Assembly (NCBI RefSeq): GCF_003992625.1
Contig: NZ_RZMW01000012.1
Span: forward strand, 1-43,499
Direction of reading: 5' to 3'
Length of the DNA: 43,499 nt
Origin: Pelagibacterium lentulum
GTDB taxonomy: Bacteria > Pseudomonadota > Alphaproteobacteria > Rhizobiales > Devosiaceae
Made by a program: the position numbers and the translations under genes. Of the stretch, positions 1-8,300 are shown piece by piece; the stretch's first letter is position 1, and every line of letters begins with the position of its first letter. A model generated the notes under the pieces. It had not been told where the DNA came from. It ran no database searches and worked only from the letters and a program-made list of their open reading frames with translations.

Positions 1-51
1 CTGTTGATTTCCATTGAGAAGTGACCCGGTTTTTTCACCGAGAATTGACCC
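1..51 (+). repeat. IS21-family left terminal repeat
   Basis: It starts CTGTTGATTTCC and holds two related sub-blocks (GAGAAGTGACCCGG and GAGAATTGACCC). Nested terminal repeats of this kind are typical IstA binding sites in IS21-type elements. It pairs with the reverse complement of 2439-2499. Confidence 0.85.
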
Positions 52-77
52 GCTTCATTGATATGATTTGGGTTCGG

Positions 78-869
78 TCACGTGGTCAAGTTCGGTGTTT
101 TCTCCTTTTTGGTTTTGTCGGTTTTCGCCGAGCTGTTTTTGAACCGGAAGCTGTCATTGCCGGTTTCGAGGATGTGGCAATGATGGGTGAGCCTGTCGAG
201 CAATGCCGTTGTCATTTTGGGATCCCCGAACACGCTGGCCCATTCGGCAAAGCTCAGATTGGTGGTGATGATGACGCTGGTGCGCTCGTAAAGCCTTGAG
301 AGCAGATGGAAGAGCAAGGCGCCTCCAGACGCGCTGAACGGCAGGTATCCGAGCTCATCGAGAATGACCAGGTCGGAATGAATGAGCCTGTTGGCGATCT
401 GACCGGCCTTGCCCTGGGCTTTTTCCTGTTCGAGCGCATTGACCAGCTCAACGGTTGAGAAGAAGCGCACCCGTTTGCGATGATGCTCGATGGCTTGAAT
501 GCCCAGGGCCGTTGCGATGTGGGTCTTGCCTGTTCCCGGACCACCCAGGAGGACGACGTTGTCGGCTTTCTCGATGAAGGCGCCGATATGGAGCTGACGC
601 ACCAGAGCTTCATTGACCTCGCTGCTGGTAAACTCAAAGCCCGAGAGATCCTTATAGGTGGGAAAGCGGGCGACCTTGAGCTGATAGGCGATCGACTTCG
701 TCTCGCGTTCGGCCATCTCAGCCTTGAGCAATTGCGAGAGGATGGGCACAGCCGCCTCAAAGGCTGGAGAACCCTGCTCGGTGAGTTCACTGACCGCCTG
801 AGCCATGCCTGCCATTTTAAGGCTCTTGAGCATGATGACCAGAGCTGCACTTGCCGGATCATGACGCAT
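78..869 (-). CDS. istB: IS21-family transposition helper ATPase IstB
   Basis: IstB is the AAA+ ATPase that partners the IstA transposase and sets target choice. The protein has a Walker A motif (GGPGTGKTH) and a Walker B motif ([10 protein letters not shown]), the normal DnaC/IstB-like core. I chose the ATG giving [13 protein letters not shown] (263 residues, normal for the family). It overlaps the 3' end of istA by 11 bases, the usual translationally coupled arrangement. The reading frame could extend upstream but only by running further into istA. No disruption is seen. Confidence 0.93.
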   Translation of the reverse strand: MRHDPASAALVIMLKSLKMAGMAQAVSELTEQGSPAFEAAVPILSQLLKAEMAERETKSIAYQLKVARFPTYKDLSGFEFTSSEVNEALVRQLHIGAFIEKADNVVLLGGPGTGKTHIATALGIQAIEHHRKRVRFFSTVELVNALEQEKAQGKAGQIANRLIHSDLVILDELGYLPFSASGGALLFHLLSRLYERTSVIITTNLSFAEWASVFGDPKMTTALLDRLTHHCHILETGNDSFRFKNSSAKTDKTKKEKTPNLTT

Positions 870-2385
870 GGCGCACCTCCCGATCAGTGCGAAGGGTGTC
901 GTAGCGTTCGACATTGGCCTGCGGCTCCTTGCTCAGGGCAAGCGCCTGCGGCGCCTGGACCGGAGGAACGGTTCCCGGTTTGGCATCGATGAGCCTGTGC
1001 AGCAGATTGAGAATATGGGTCTTTGTGGGCACCCCGGCGTCGAGCGCCATCTCGACAGCTGCGAGCACTGCCTGTTCATCATGATGAAGAACGAGGGCCA
1101 GAATCTCGACCATCTCCCGATCACCACCGGGTTTGCCCAAAAGATGGGTCTGGAGGTGACGGAACGCTGCCGGCAGTTCGGCAAAGGGTGCACCATTGCG
1201 CAATGCACCGGGCTTGCGCTGGATCACGGCCAGGTAATGACGCCAATCATAAACAGTTTGCCCGGCCCCATGATGCCGCTCGATGATCCGCGTGTGCTCG
1301 CAAACAATTTGCCCTTCGGCGACAACAACGATGCGGTCTGGATAGACCCTGACGCTGACGGGTCTGTTGGCAAACGAGGCGGGTACGCTATAGCGCACGC
1401 GCTCGAGGTGAACCAGGCAGGTGGGCGAGACGCGCTTGGTGTGCTCAACAAACCCATCGAAGGCCCGCGGCACGGCCATCAGATATTGGGCTTCAACCCT
1501 CCATGCATCGGCAACCGTTCCCGGTTCGGTGCCATGAGCCATCTCTTCCCATAGGGCCACGCAGCGCTGCTCGAGCCAGAGGTTCAACTCATTGAGCGAG
1601 TTTGCACGCGGCAGGGGTTGGAAGAGCCGGTGACGAACATCCTGCACGTTCTTTTCCACCATTCCCTTTTCCCAGCCGGCTGCGGGATTGCAGAACTCGG
1701 GCTCGAACAGAAAGTGGCTAGCCATGGCCGAGAACCGGGCATTGACCTGACGCACCTTGCCGCGCCCGACCTTGTCGACCGCACTTCGCATATTGTCGTA
1801 GATCCCCCGACGCGGAACGCCACCAAAAGCCTTGAAGGCCTGGTTATGGGCATCAAACAGCATCTCGTGGGTCTGGAGCACATAGGCTCTCACGACAAAG
1901 GCTCGGCTGTAGCAGAGCTTGGTGTGGGCCACCTGAAGCTTGATGCGCTCCCCTCCAATCTGCGCCCAGTCCTCGCTCCAGTCGAACTGGAAGGCCTCTC
2001 CGGGATCAAAGGCCAGAGGAACGAACACGCCCCTTCCGGTCGTGTTCTGTTCGCGCAGGCGCTCCTCTTTCCAACGGCGGGCAAAGGCTGCCACACGGCC
2101 GTAAGAGCCATCGAAGCCCAAAGCCACGAGATCAGCGTGGATCTGCTTGATGGTGCGCTTCTGTTTGCGCGGCTTGCGGCTCTCAGACCGCAGCCAAGCG
2201 GAAAGCTTCTCGGCGAAAAGATCGATCTTGCTCGGTCGATCGGGAACACGAAACTTCGGCTCGACAGCCTCAGCCCTGAGGTATTTGCGGATGGTATTCC
2301 GGGACAAACCCGTGCGCCGTGCAATCTCCCGGATCGATAGGCCGTCTCGGAAATGCCAGCGCCGGATAACGCTCAAAAACGCCAT
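859..2385 (-). CDS. istA: IS21-family transposase IstA
   Basis: This is the DDE transposase of the element. An N-terminal helix-turn-helix is visible ([18 protein letters not shown]), followed by the rve integrase core. The acidic residues sit in FDWSEDW, in IYDNM and in EKGMVEKN, consistent with D-D-E. The C-terminal part carries the small beta domain typical of IstA. The length, 508 residues, is normal. The ATG at 2385 is preferred over a GTG nine bases upstream because a GGAG lies at the right distance from the ATG. istB follows with an 11-base overlap. Confidence 0.94.
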   Translation of the reverse strand: MAFLSVIRRWHFRDGLSIREIARRTGLSRNTIRKYLRAEAVEPKFRVPDRPSKIDLFAEKLSAWLRSESRKPRKQKRTIKQIHADLVALGFDGSYGRVAAFARRWKEERLREQNTTGRGVFVPLAFDPGEAFQFDWSEDWAQIGGERIKLQVAHTKLCYSRAFVVRAYVLQTHEMLFDAHNQAFKAFGGVPRRGIYDNMRSAVDKVGRGKVRQVNARFSAMASHFLFEPEFCNPAAGWEKGMVEKNVQDVRHRLFQPLPRANSLNELNLWLEQRCVALWEEMAHGTEPGTVADAWRVEAQYLMAVPRAFDGFVEHTKRVSPTCLVHLERVRYSVPASFANRPVSVRVYPDRIVVVAEGQIVCEHTRIIERHHGAGQTVYDWRHYLAVIQRKPGALRNGAPFAELPAAFRHLQTHLLGKPGGDREMVEILALVLHHDEQAVLAAVEMALDAGVPTKTHILNLLHRLIDAKPGTVPPVQAPQALALSKEPQANVERYDTLRTDREVRHAS

Positions 2386-2438
2386 GTCCAACACTCCATA
2401 AACTCCCGCCCAAAACGAGCAGGATAGCGTTCAAACAT

Positions 2439-2499
2439 GGGTCAGTTCTCAGTGAAAATACCCCCCAAAACCGGGTCACTTCTCAGTGGAAATCAACAG
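2439..2499 (-). repeat. IS21-family right terminal repeat
   Basis: Read on the minus strand it starts CTGTTGATTTCCACTGAG, then GTGACCCGG, and then a second block GAGAACTGACCC, matching the left end with a few mismatches and a longer spacer. It sits directly upstream of istA, so it probably also carries the istA promoter. Confidence 0.85.
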
Positions 2500-3193
2500 G
2501 CGACAGGGATGGAACGGGCGCACGCAGCGGAGGTGCTGCTACGGACAGCTATTCCGCAGGCTAGAATCGCGCGTGTTTGGCCAGGTATTAGGGTAGCCCG
2601 GCCGAGTCTAACATCCGCTTCTCGCAGTTGACGCCCAGAAGCTGCCCGTCCGCGTTCAGCCCCGAACACGCCATTCGGCGACCGGCTTGGCGACGGCGGC
2701 TCTGCCCCAAGCGTCGGCTTGCCACTACGTCTGAGGCGATCTGAGGACCCTGTCGCTCATGGTCAATCCCCATGGCGCTCGATGCGTGACAAAAGAATCA
2801 CTTCCAGGACGACAGCCGCCCGATCTGGCGTCCCCTCTGGGCCGGGCTGTTGGCGGAGCTGAAGCCCCAAATGGGTCTTCACCCATTCGGGCGGCCATCC
2901 CTGACGGGGGGAAGGAAATGGGGGGCACATTCGAGACGGCCATCCCCAACACTTAAGCACATCGTCGACCAGATAAGCGTCGCAGCCGTCCAGTGAGGCG
3001 CCGTGCCGCTTGCGTGCTGCAACGCGCAAGGGAAGCTGACGCCGCGGCGGTCGCTTCATTGTCGACCGGCACAATTGCCGGATTGACCCCCGCGCCCTTG
3101 CCCGCCTTGCTCTTCGCGGCCTCCGGTGTCCGCCCCCGAATGATCGGGAGCGGGAATCGGATAAGAGGAGCACGAGAGGTGCTGGCACGAAGA
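2500..3193. other. Intergenic stretch between IS21 and the backbone; no convincing gene
   Basis: No reading frame here has a plausible product or ribosome-binding site. Open frames on both strands are short and overlap each other. There is a perfect small hairpin at 2869-2886 (AATGGGT, loop CTTC, ACCCATT), and the word GGCCATCCC occurs twice within 50 bases (about 2893 and 2938). The sequence may be debris of genes lost when the IS21 element inserted, but I recognise nothing in it. Confidence 0.5.
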
Positions 3194-4150
3194 ATGGAAA
3201 AAGCAGATCTGGAAGAGTTGAGGGGGAAGGTGCCCTGTAACGCCGTGCTGGAAGAGGCGGGGTTCGCGCTCGACCTCAAGGAAAGCACGCGCAAGGCGAT
3301 CAAATATCGCCGCGAGAGCGAAATTATCATCGTCATCCATGAGGGGAAGGGCTGGTTCGACCCGCTCGGCGAGGGCAAGGGCGACGTGTTCAGCCTTGTC
3401 GAACACCTGCAGGGCGTGCGCTTCGTGGACGCCATGTACGAGGTTGCCAGCCTGGTCGGCTTCGTGCCTTCGGAACCGGTCTGGAAGCGGGATTCCAATG
3501 ATCGCACGCCGGACCTGTCTATCCCCGAACGCTGGTCGTCCCGCCGCAAACCCTGGCGGGGTTCTGCAACCTGGCGCTATCTGCGCGACGCGCGCGGTCT
3601 GCCCGAGCGCATCATCCGCATGGCGATCTCCACCAATTTGCTGCGGGAAGGTCCCCATGGCAGCATGTGGGCCGCTCATACCGATATCGACGGCGCCGTC
3701 ACCGGCTGGGAGGAACGCGGACCCGATTGGCGCGGCTTTGCCTCGGGCGGGGCCAAGGTGCTGTTCCGCCTTGGCCAGCGGGACGCCCTTCGCCTTTGCG
3801 TAACCGAAGCGGCGATCGACGCTATGAGTCTTGCCGCAATCGAGGGCATGCGGGAGGGCAGCCTCTATCTCAGCGCCGGGGGTGGTTGGTCGCCGGCCAC
3901 GTCCGATGCCCTCCGTCTGCTCGCCGCCCGGCCGGGAACGCAGCTTGTCGCGGCGACAGACGCCAACAGCCAGGGCGAAGTGTTCGCCGAACGCCTTCGT
4001 GAGATCGCCGAAGAGGTCGACTGCGACTGGTTCCGACTGACGCCGCCAGCCGAGGACTGGAACGATGCGCTGCGCGAGCAGGTGAGGGAAAAAGAGAAGA
4101 GGGAGGAGGGAAAAGGCCTGCCGCATGCCCGCCGGCCGCGTCAAGGGTGA
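3194..4150 (+). CDS. DUF3991 / Toprim-domain protein
   Basis: This is a primase-like Toprim protein of the kind found on rhizobial plasmids and integrative elements, about 318 residues. The N-terminal half is the DUF3991-type region, including a primase-style segment (GKGWFDPLGEGKGDVFSLVEH). The C-terminal half is a Toprim fold: the conserved Glu is about residue 205 in CVTEAAIDAMSL, and the acidic loop is AATDANSQGE with Asp about 256. It is related to DnaG-type and TraC-type primases, but a complete catalytic primase module is not visible. A role in handling single-stranded plasmid DNA is inference. The start MEKADLEEL is preferred to upstream codons because the family homology appears to begin there. 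Confidence 0.85.
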   Translation: MEKADLEELRGKVPCNAVLEEAGFALDLKESTRKAIKYRRESEIIIVIHEGKGWFDPLGEGKGDVFSLVEHLQGVRFVDAMYEVASLVGFVPSEPVWKRDSNDRTPDLSIPERWSSRRKPWRGSATWRYLRDARGLPERIIRMAISTNLLREGPHGSMWAAHTDIDGAVTGWEERGPDWRGFASGGAKVLFRLGQRDALRLCVTEAAIDAMSLAAIEGMREGSLYLSAGGGWSPATSDALRLLAARPGTQLVAATDANSQGEVFAERLREIAEEVDCDWFRLTPPAEDWNDALREQVREKEKREEGKGLPHARRPRQG

Positions 4151-4261
4151 AGCTTCGCCCGGCTGACGCCGGCCCTTGACCCGCCCGGACGGAGAGGCGG
4201 CCGGGGTGGAGGGGTCATCGAAGGGCTGAAAGATGATGGTGATCCACGAGGGATGAACCGC

Positions 4262-4288
4262 GCTCCGGCCCGACAAGGCCAAAGGAGC
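4262..4288 (+). promoter_or_regulatory. Hairpin that covers the ribosome-binding site of the DUF1419 gene
   Basis: GCTCC-GGCC pairs with GGCC-aaa-GGAGC around a six-base loop. The right arm is the Shine-Dalgarno sequence (AAAGGAG) of the gene starting at 4294, so this RNA fold would hide it. Pairing is seen in the sequence; a regulatory role is inferred. Confidence 0.5.
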
Positions 4289-4293
4289 CGCCA

Positions 4294-4896
4294 ATGACCG
4301 TCTCTCCGATCCGCAAAATCTATCAGGGCGTCGCCGACCGCCGGCAGATGTTCCGCCTCTTTGATCGCCATGCGCAACGGCCGAACCGTTGGGATGGCGA
4401 TGACGGCGCGCTCTATTGCGGCGAATGGTTCGAGATCGCCCCGCCTGAGCACGATTACATGCTGGAGATCTTGCCGCCGCTCTGGATGCGCGGGGAAATG
4501 TTCGCCCTGCGCGAGTTCCTTACCGCCTCGATCACCAGCATCTTCTATACGCTCAGGATCGACGGTCGCACGCGGCATTTCCACGGCTATTGCGATCTGT
4601 TGCAGGCCCGGTCCCCGGTCGAGATGCGCAACGCCATCGTCGAACGCGAAAGCTGGCCGGTAAAGGCAATGACGCATCAGGAGCGGCTCGAACACATCTG
4701 GAGTGCGACCCATGACGACTATCGTGGCTATGCCGGCGAGCGCTGGATGCCCGAGCATCGCGGCAAGCGCACCGTCCTTGTCTATGGCCGGCGTGCCGGC
4801 ACAGCGCTGAAGCTGCTGGAGGACCTCACCGAGGACGAAATCCAGGCCAAGCTGCCGGTGCATCTGCGGCACCTGCCCAACAGACAAGCGGCGTGA
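4294..4896 (+). CDS. DUF1419 family protein
   Basis: This 200-residue protein of unknown function belongs to a family restricted largely to plasmids and integrative elements of Rhizobiales. I recognise the family from the segment CGEWFEIAPPEHDYMLEILPP and the aromatic-rich middle part. It has no signal peptide or membrane segment, so it is cytoplasmic. AAAGGAG lies six bases before the ATG, inside a hairpin. Its stop codon overlaps a possible GTG start of the next gene (GTGA), so the two are probably cotranslated. No enzymatic motif is evident. Confidence 0.85.
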   Translation: MTVSPIRKIYQGVADRRQMFRLFDRHAQRPNRWDGDDGALYCGEWFEIAPPEHDYMLEILPPLWMRGEMFALREFLTASITSIFYTLRIDGRTRHFHGYCDLLQARSPVEMRNAIVERESWPVKAMTHQERLEHIWSATHDDYRGYAGERWMPEHRGKRTVLVYGRRAGTALKLLEDLTEDEIQAKLPVHLRHLPNRQAA

Positions 4897-4907
4897 GGTG
4901 CGAGGAG

Positions 4908-5306
4908 ATGTTCACCTTTCCCATCCTCGGCGTTCGCAAGGTCATCGAACGCGGAATCAAAGATGCCGCCGCCAATGGCGGGTTCCGCAATCCCTATTAC
5001 GGCACCCGCCCAGGCGAGGGCGAAAAGCCCGGCCTGTGGCTGGTCGGGGACCAGGGCGTCTACATCATGTCCAATGGCAAGCTTGGCGAGGGGCAGAAGG
5101 CCCTCGTCATCTATTCCGCAGAGTGCCACCCCGCCGGTAACCCGGATTGGTGGGACTACAAGCGCCGCTGGTTCGGGGGCGATGACGGCATCGAATTCAT
5201 CGAGGCCGACCAGCTCATCCCGGACTTCGACCGCAATTTCCGCGCGACACACCTGCAGGTGTGGCTCAGCGAGACCGAGATCAGGTTCTCGCTGATCACC
5301 CGCTGA
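4908..5306 (+). CDS. DUF3085 family protein
   Basis: A small cytoplasmic protein (132 residues) starting MFTFPILGVRKVIERG, which I recognise as DUF3085, a family of unknown function that often follows DUF1419 on rhizobial mobile elements. The middle part contains GLWLVGDQGVYIMSNGK, and the protein ends with a WLSETEIRFSLITR-like strand. A GTG at 4893 overlaps the previous stop codon and could start a form five residues longer. I prefer the ATG because the family motif begins there and a GAGG lies nine bases upstream. Confidence 0.8.
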   Translation: MFTFPILGVRKVIERGIKDAAANGGFRNPYYGTRPGEGEKPGLWLVGDQGVYIMSNGKLGEGQKALVIYSAECHPAGNPDWWDYKRRWFGGDDGIEFIEADQLIPDFDRNFRATHLQVWLSETEIRFSLITR

Positions 5307-5325
5307 CCTTCCCCAAAAAGAAATG

Positions 5326-5377
5326 CGCTGCCGTCGCCAGCCGACCCGATCGGCTGGGCGCTTTCGCACGCATTCGC
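5326..5377 (+). promoter_or_regulatory. Hairpin in the leader of the methylase/helicase gene
   Basis: CCAGCCGA and TCGGCTGG form a perfect 8-bp stem around a five-base loop (CCCGA), ending about 30 bases before the ATG at 5394. It is one of several short hairpins placed directly in front of genes in this element. It is not followed by a T run, so it is not a typical intrinsic terminator. Confidence 0.4.
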
Positions 5378-5393
5378 ACATGGAGAAATCCCA

Positions 5394-8300
5394 ATGTCCC
5401 ACGACGATCCCTTCACGCTCTCGCCTTTGGGCAACACCTCGCTCTCGCCTGGCCTCGGTCTTGGCGTCACGGCGTTCGGCGGAGATATTTCCGCCGACGA
5501 CATCGATGACGACCCGCCGACGGCCGCACCGGCGCCGAAGACGACATCGACGGTACGGCTAGCCGCGACATCGGCTCCAGGCGTCAATCTCTATCTCTCC
5601 GGCAGCCGCACCCTCGCGAAGGGCTGGAAGGGCCGAGCGAAGGACAATCTCACGGCTATTCGCCTCGCAGCCGAGATCGAGGCGCAGGACCGTCCGGCGA
5701 CGGCGGACGAACAGGCGCAATTGATCCGGTTCACCGGATTCGGGGCCTCGGACCTTGCCAATTGTGTCTTCCGTCGACCCGGCGAGAACGCCTTCCGCGA
5801 CGGCTGGAACGAGATCGGCATCAATCTCGAAGAGGCTGTCTCCGGAGCTGAGTATGCGTCGCTCGCGCGCTGTACGCAGTATGCGCATTTCACACCGGAA
5901 TACATCGTCCGGGCGATCTGGTCCGCCCTCGCGCGGCTCGGCTGGCGCGGGGGCAGGGTGCTGGAACCCGGCATTGGCACAGGCCTGTTCCCGGCGCTGA
6001 TGCCGGAAACCTTCCGGGACGCTGTCCATGTCACCGGCGTCGAGCTCGATCCCGTGACAGCCCGTATCGTCCGGCTGTTGCAACCGCGGGCCCGCATCGT
6101 CAACGCCGATTTTGCCCGCAGCGATCTGCCGGCCAACTTCGACCTCGCCATCGGCAATCCACCCTTCTCCGACCGCACCGTGCGCTCCGACCGAGCCTAT
6201 CGATCGATGGGGCTGCGCCTCCACGACTACTTCATCGCCCGGTCGATCGACCTGTTGAAGCCGGGCGGGCTGGCGGCCTTCGTCACCAGCTCCGGCACTC
6301 TTGACAAGGCGGACAGCACCGCGCGCGAGCACATCGCCAAATCAGCCGATCTCGTTGCGGCCATCCGACTGCCCGAAGGCAGTTTCCGGGCGGATGCCGG
6401 CACCGACGTCGTTGTCGACATCCTCTTCTTCCGGAAGCGAAAGCCGGACGAGCCGATAGGCGACTTGTCCTGGCTCGACCTCGATGAGGTTCGTCCCGCC
6501 GATGGGGAGGAGCCCGCGATCCGGGTGAACCGCTGGTTCGCGCGCCATCCCGATTTCGTGCTCGGCACCCATGCCACCACGTCGGGGCCGTTCGGGGAAG
6601 CCTATACGTGCCTTCCGCGACCCGATGTCGATCTGGAGCAGGCGCTCGACGCCGCGATCTCCCTCCTGCCGGAAGCGATCTACGACGGCAAGCCGGAAGA
6701 GGTCGATCTCGATGCTGACCATGATGCCGATCGGCCGAGCAGTGAGGTTCCCGAGAGCGGTTCGGTTCGTGAGGGCAGCTTCTTTGTGGCCAGGAACACT
6801 GCCCTCATGCAGATGATCGACGGTGTTCCCGTCGCCCTTGTGATCCGCAAGGGCCGGGGTCATGAGGGGATTTCCGACAAGCACGCCCGGATCATCAGAA
6901 AACTGATCCCGATCCGTGAGGCCGTGCGCGAGGTCCTCAACGCCCAGGAGTTCGACAAGCCCTGGAAGCCGGCGCAGATCAAGCTGCGTATCGCCTGGTC
7001 GAACTTCGTGCGTGAGTTCGGCCCTATCAACTTTACCACGGTCTCTGTCTCGGAAGATGCCGAAACCGGCGAGGTTCGCGAAACCCATCGCCGGCCGAAT
7101 CTGCAACCTTTTCTGGATGACCCGGATTGCTGGCTGGTTGCCTCGATAGAGGATTATGACCTCGAGACCAATACAGCCAAGCCCGGCCCGATCTTTTCCG
7201 ACCGGGTCATCGCGCCGCCCTCGGCGCCGGTCATCACCTCCGCGGCGGATGCTTTGGCTGTGGTGCTCAACGAGCGCGGCCATGTCGATGTCGATCACAT
7301 TGCAGAGCTGCTGCATGCCGATGTGGACACCTGTATTGCCGAACTTGGCGACGCCATCTTCCGCGATCCCGAAACCGGGTCATGGCAGACGGCCGATGCC
7401 TATCTTTCCGGCCAAGTCCGCGACAAGCTCAAGGCGGCCGAAGCTGCCGCGGCACTCGATCCGGCCTTCGAACGCAATGTCCGGGCCCTTGTCGAGGTCC
7501 AGCCCGCCGACCTTGGACCTTCCGATATCACCGCCCGTCTCGGCGCACCGTGGATACCGGCCGCCGACGTCGTTGCCTTCGTCAAGGAGACGATGGGTGC
7601 GGAAATCAGGATTCACCACATGCCGGAACTGGCGTCATGGACCGTGCAGGCAAGGCAGTTGGGCTGGATGGCCGCCGGCACATCGGAATGGGGCACCGAG
7701 CGCCGCCATGCCGGCGAGCTGATTGCCGATGCCCTCAACAGCCGGGTGCCGCAGATCTTCGACACCATCAAGGACGGTGACAGCGAGAGACGGGTGCTCA
7801 ATGTCGTCGACACCGAGGCGGCCAAGGAGAAGCTTCAAAAGATCAAGACCGCCTTCCAGAGCTGGATCTGGTCCGACCCCGATCGCACCGACCGGCTTGC
7901 GCGGGTCTACAACGATAGGTTCAACAACATTGCCCCGCGAAAATTCAACGGGGATCACCTGCAGCTTCCGGGCGCCTCTGGCGCCTTTTCTCTTTATGGG
8001 CACCAGAAGCGCGGCATCTGGCGCATCGTCTCGGCGGGCTCCACCTACCTCGCCCATGCCGTCGGTGCCGGCAAGACCATGACCATGGCGGCGGCCGTGA
8101 TGGAGCAGAAGCGCTTGGGGCTGATCGCCAAGGCGATGATGGTTGTGCCTGGACACTGTCTGGCGCAGGCGGCGCGCGAGTTTCTGGCGCTCTATCCGAC
8201 GGCCCGCATCCTCGTCGCCGACGAGACCAACTTCACCAAGGACAAGCGACACGGATTCCTGTCGCGGGCGGCGACGGCCAAGTGGGACGCCATCATCATC

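Larger units (their letters stand above)
1..2499 (-). mobile_element. Complete IS21-family insertion sequence (istA-istB)
   Basis: Two overlapping leftward genes, istA and istB, are bracketed by long imperfect terminal inverted repeats. Both ends begin with CTGTTGATTTCCA and continue into a GTGACCCGG block and a second, related block ending in GACCC. Both genes are full length, so the element may be active. The window starts exactly at the left tip, so a target duplication cannot be checked there. The right tip is followed by unrelated sequence. Confidence 0.93.

Noticed and set aside
2500-3193. Several short frames on both strands
   Set aside because: They overlap each other and contain no motif; none has a convincing start.
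3056-4294. Leftward open frame of 412 codons opposite the DUF3991/Toprim gene
   Set aside because: No domain is visible, and the rightward frame has Toprim motifs and normal codon use.
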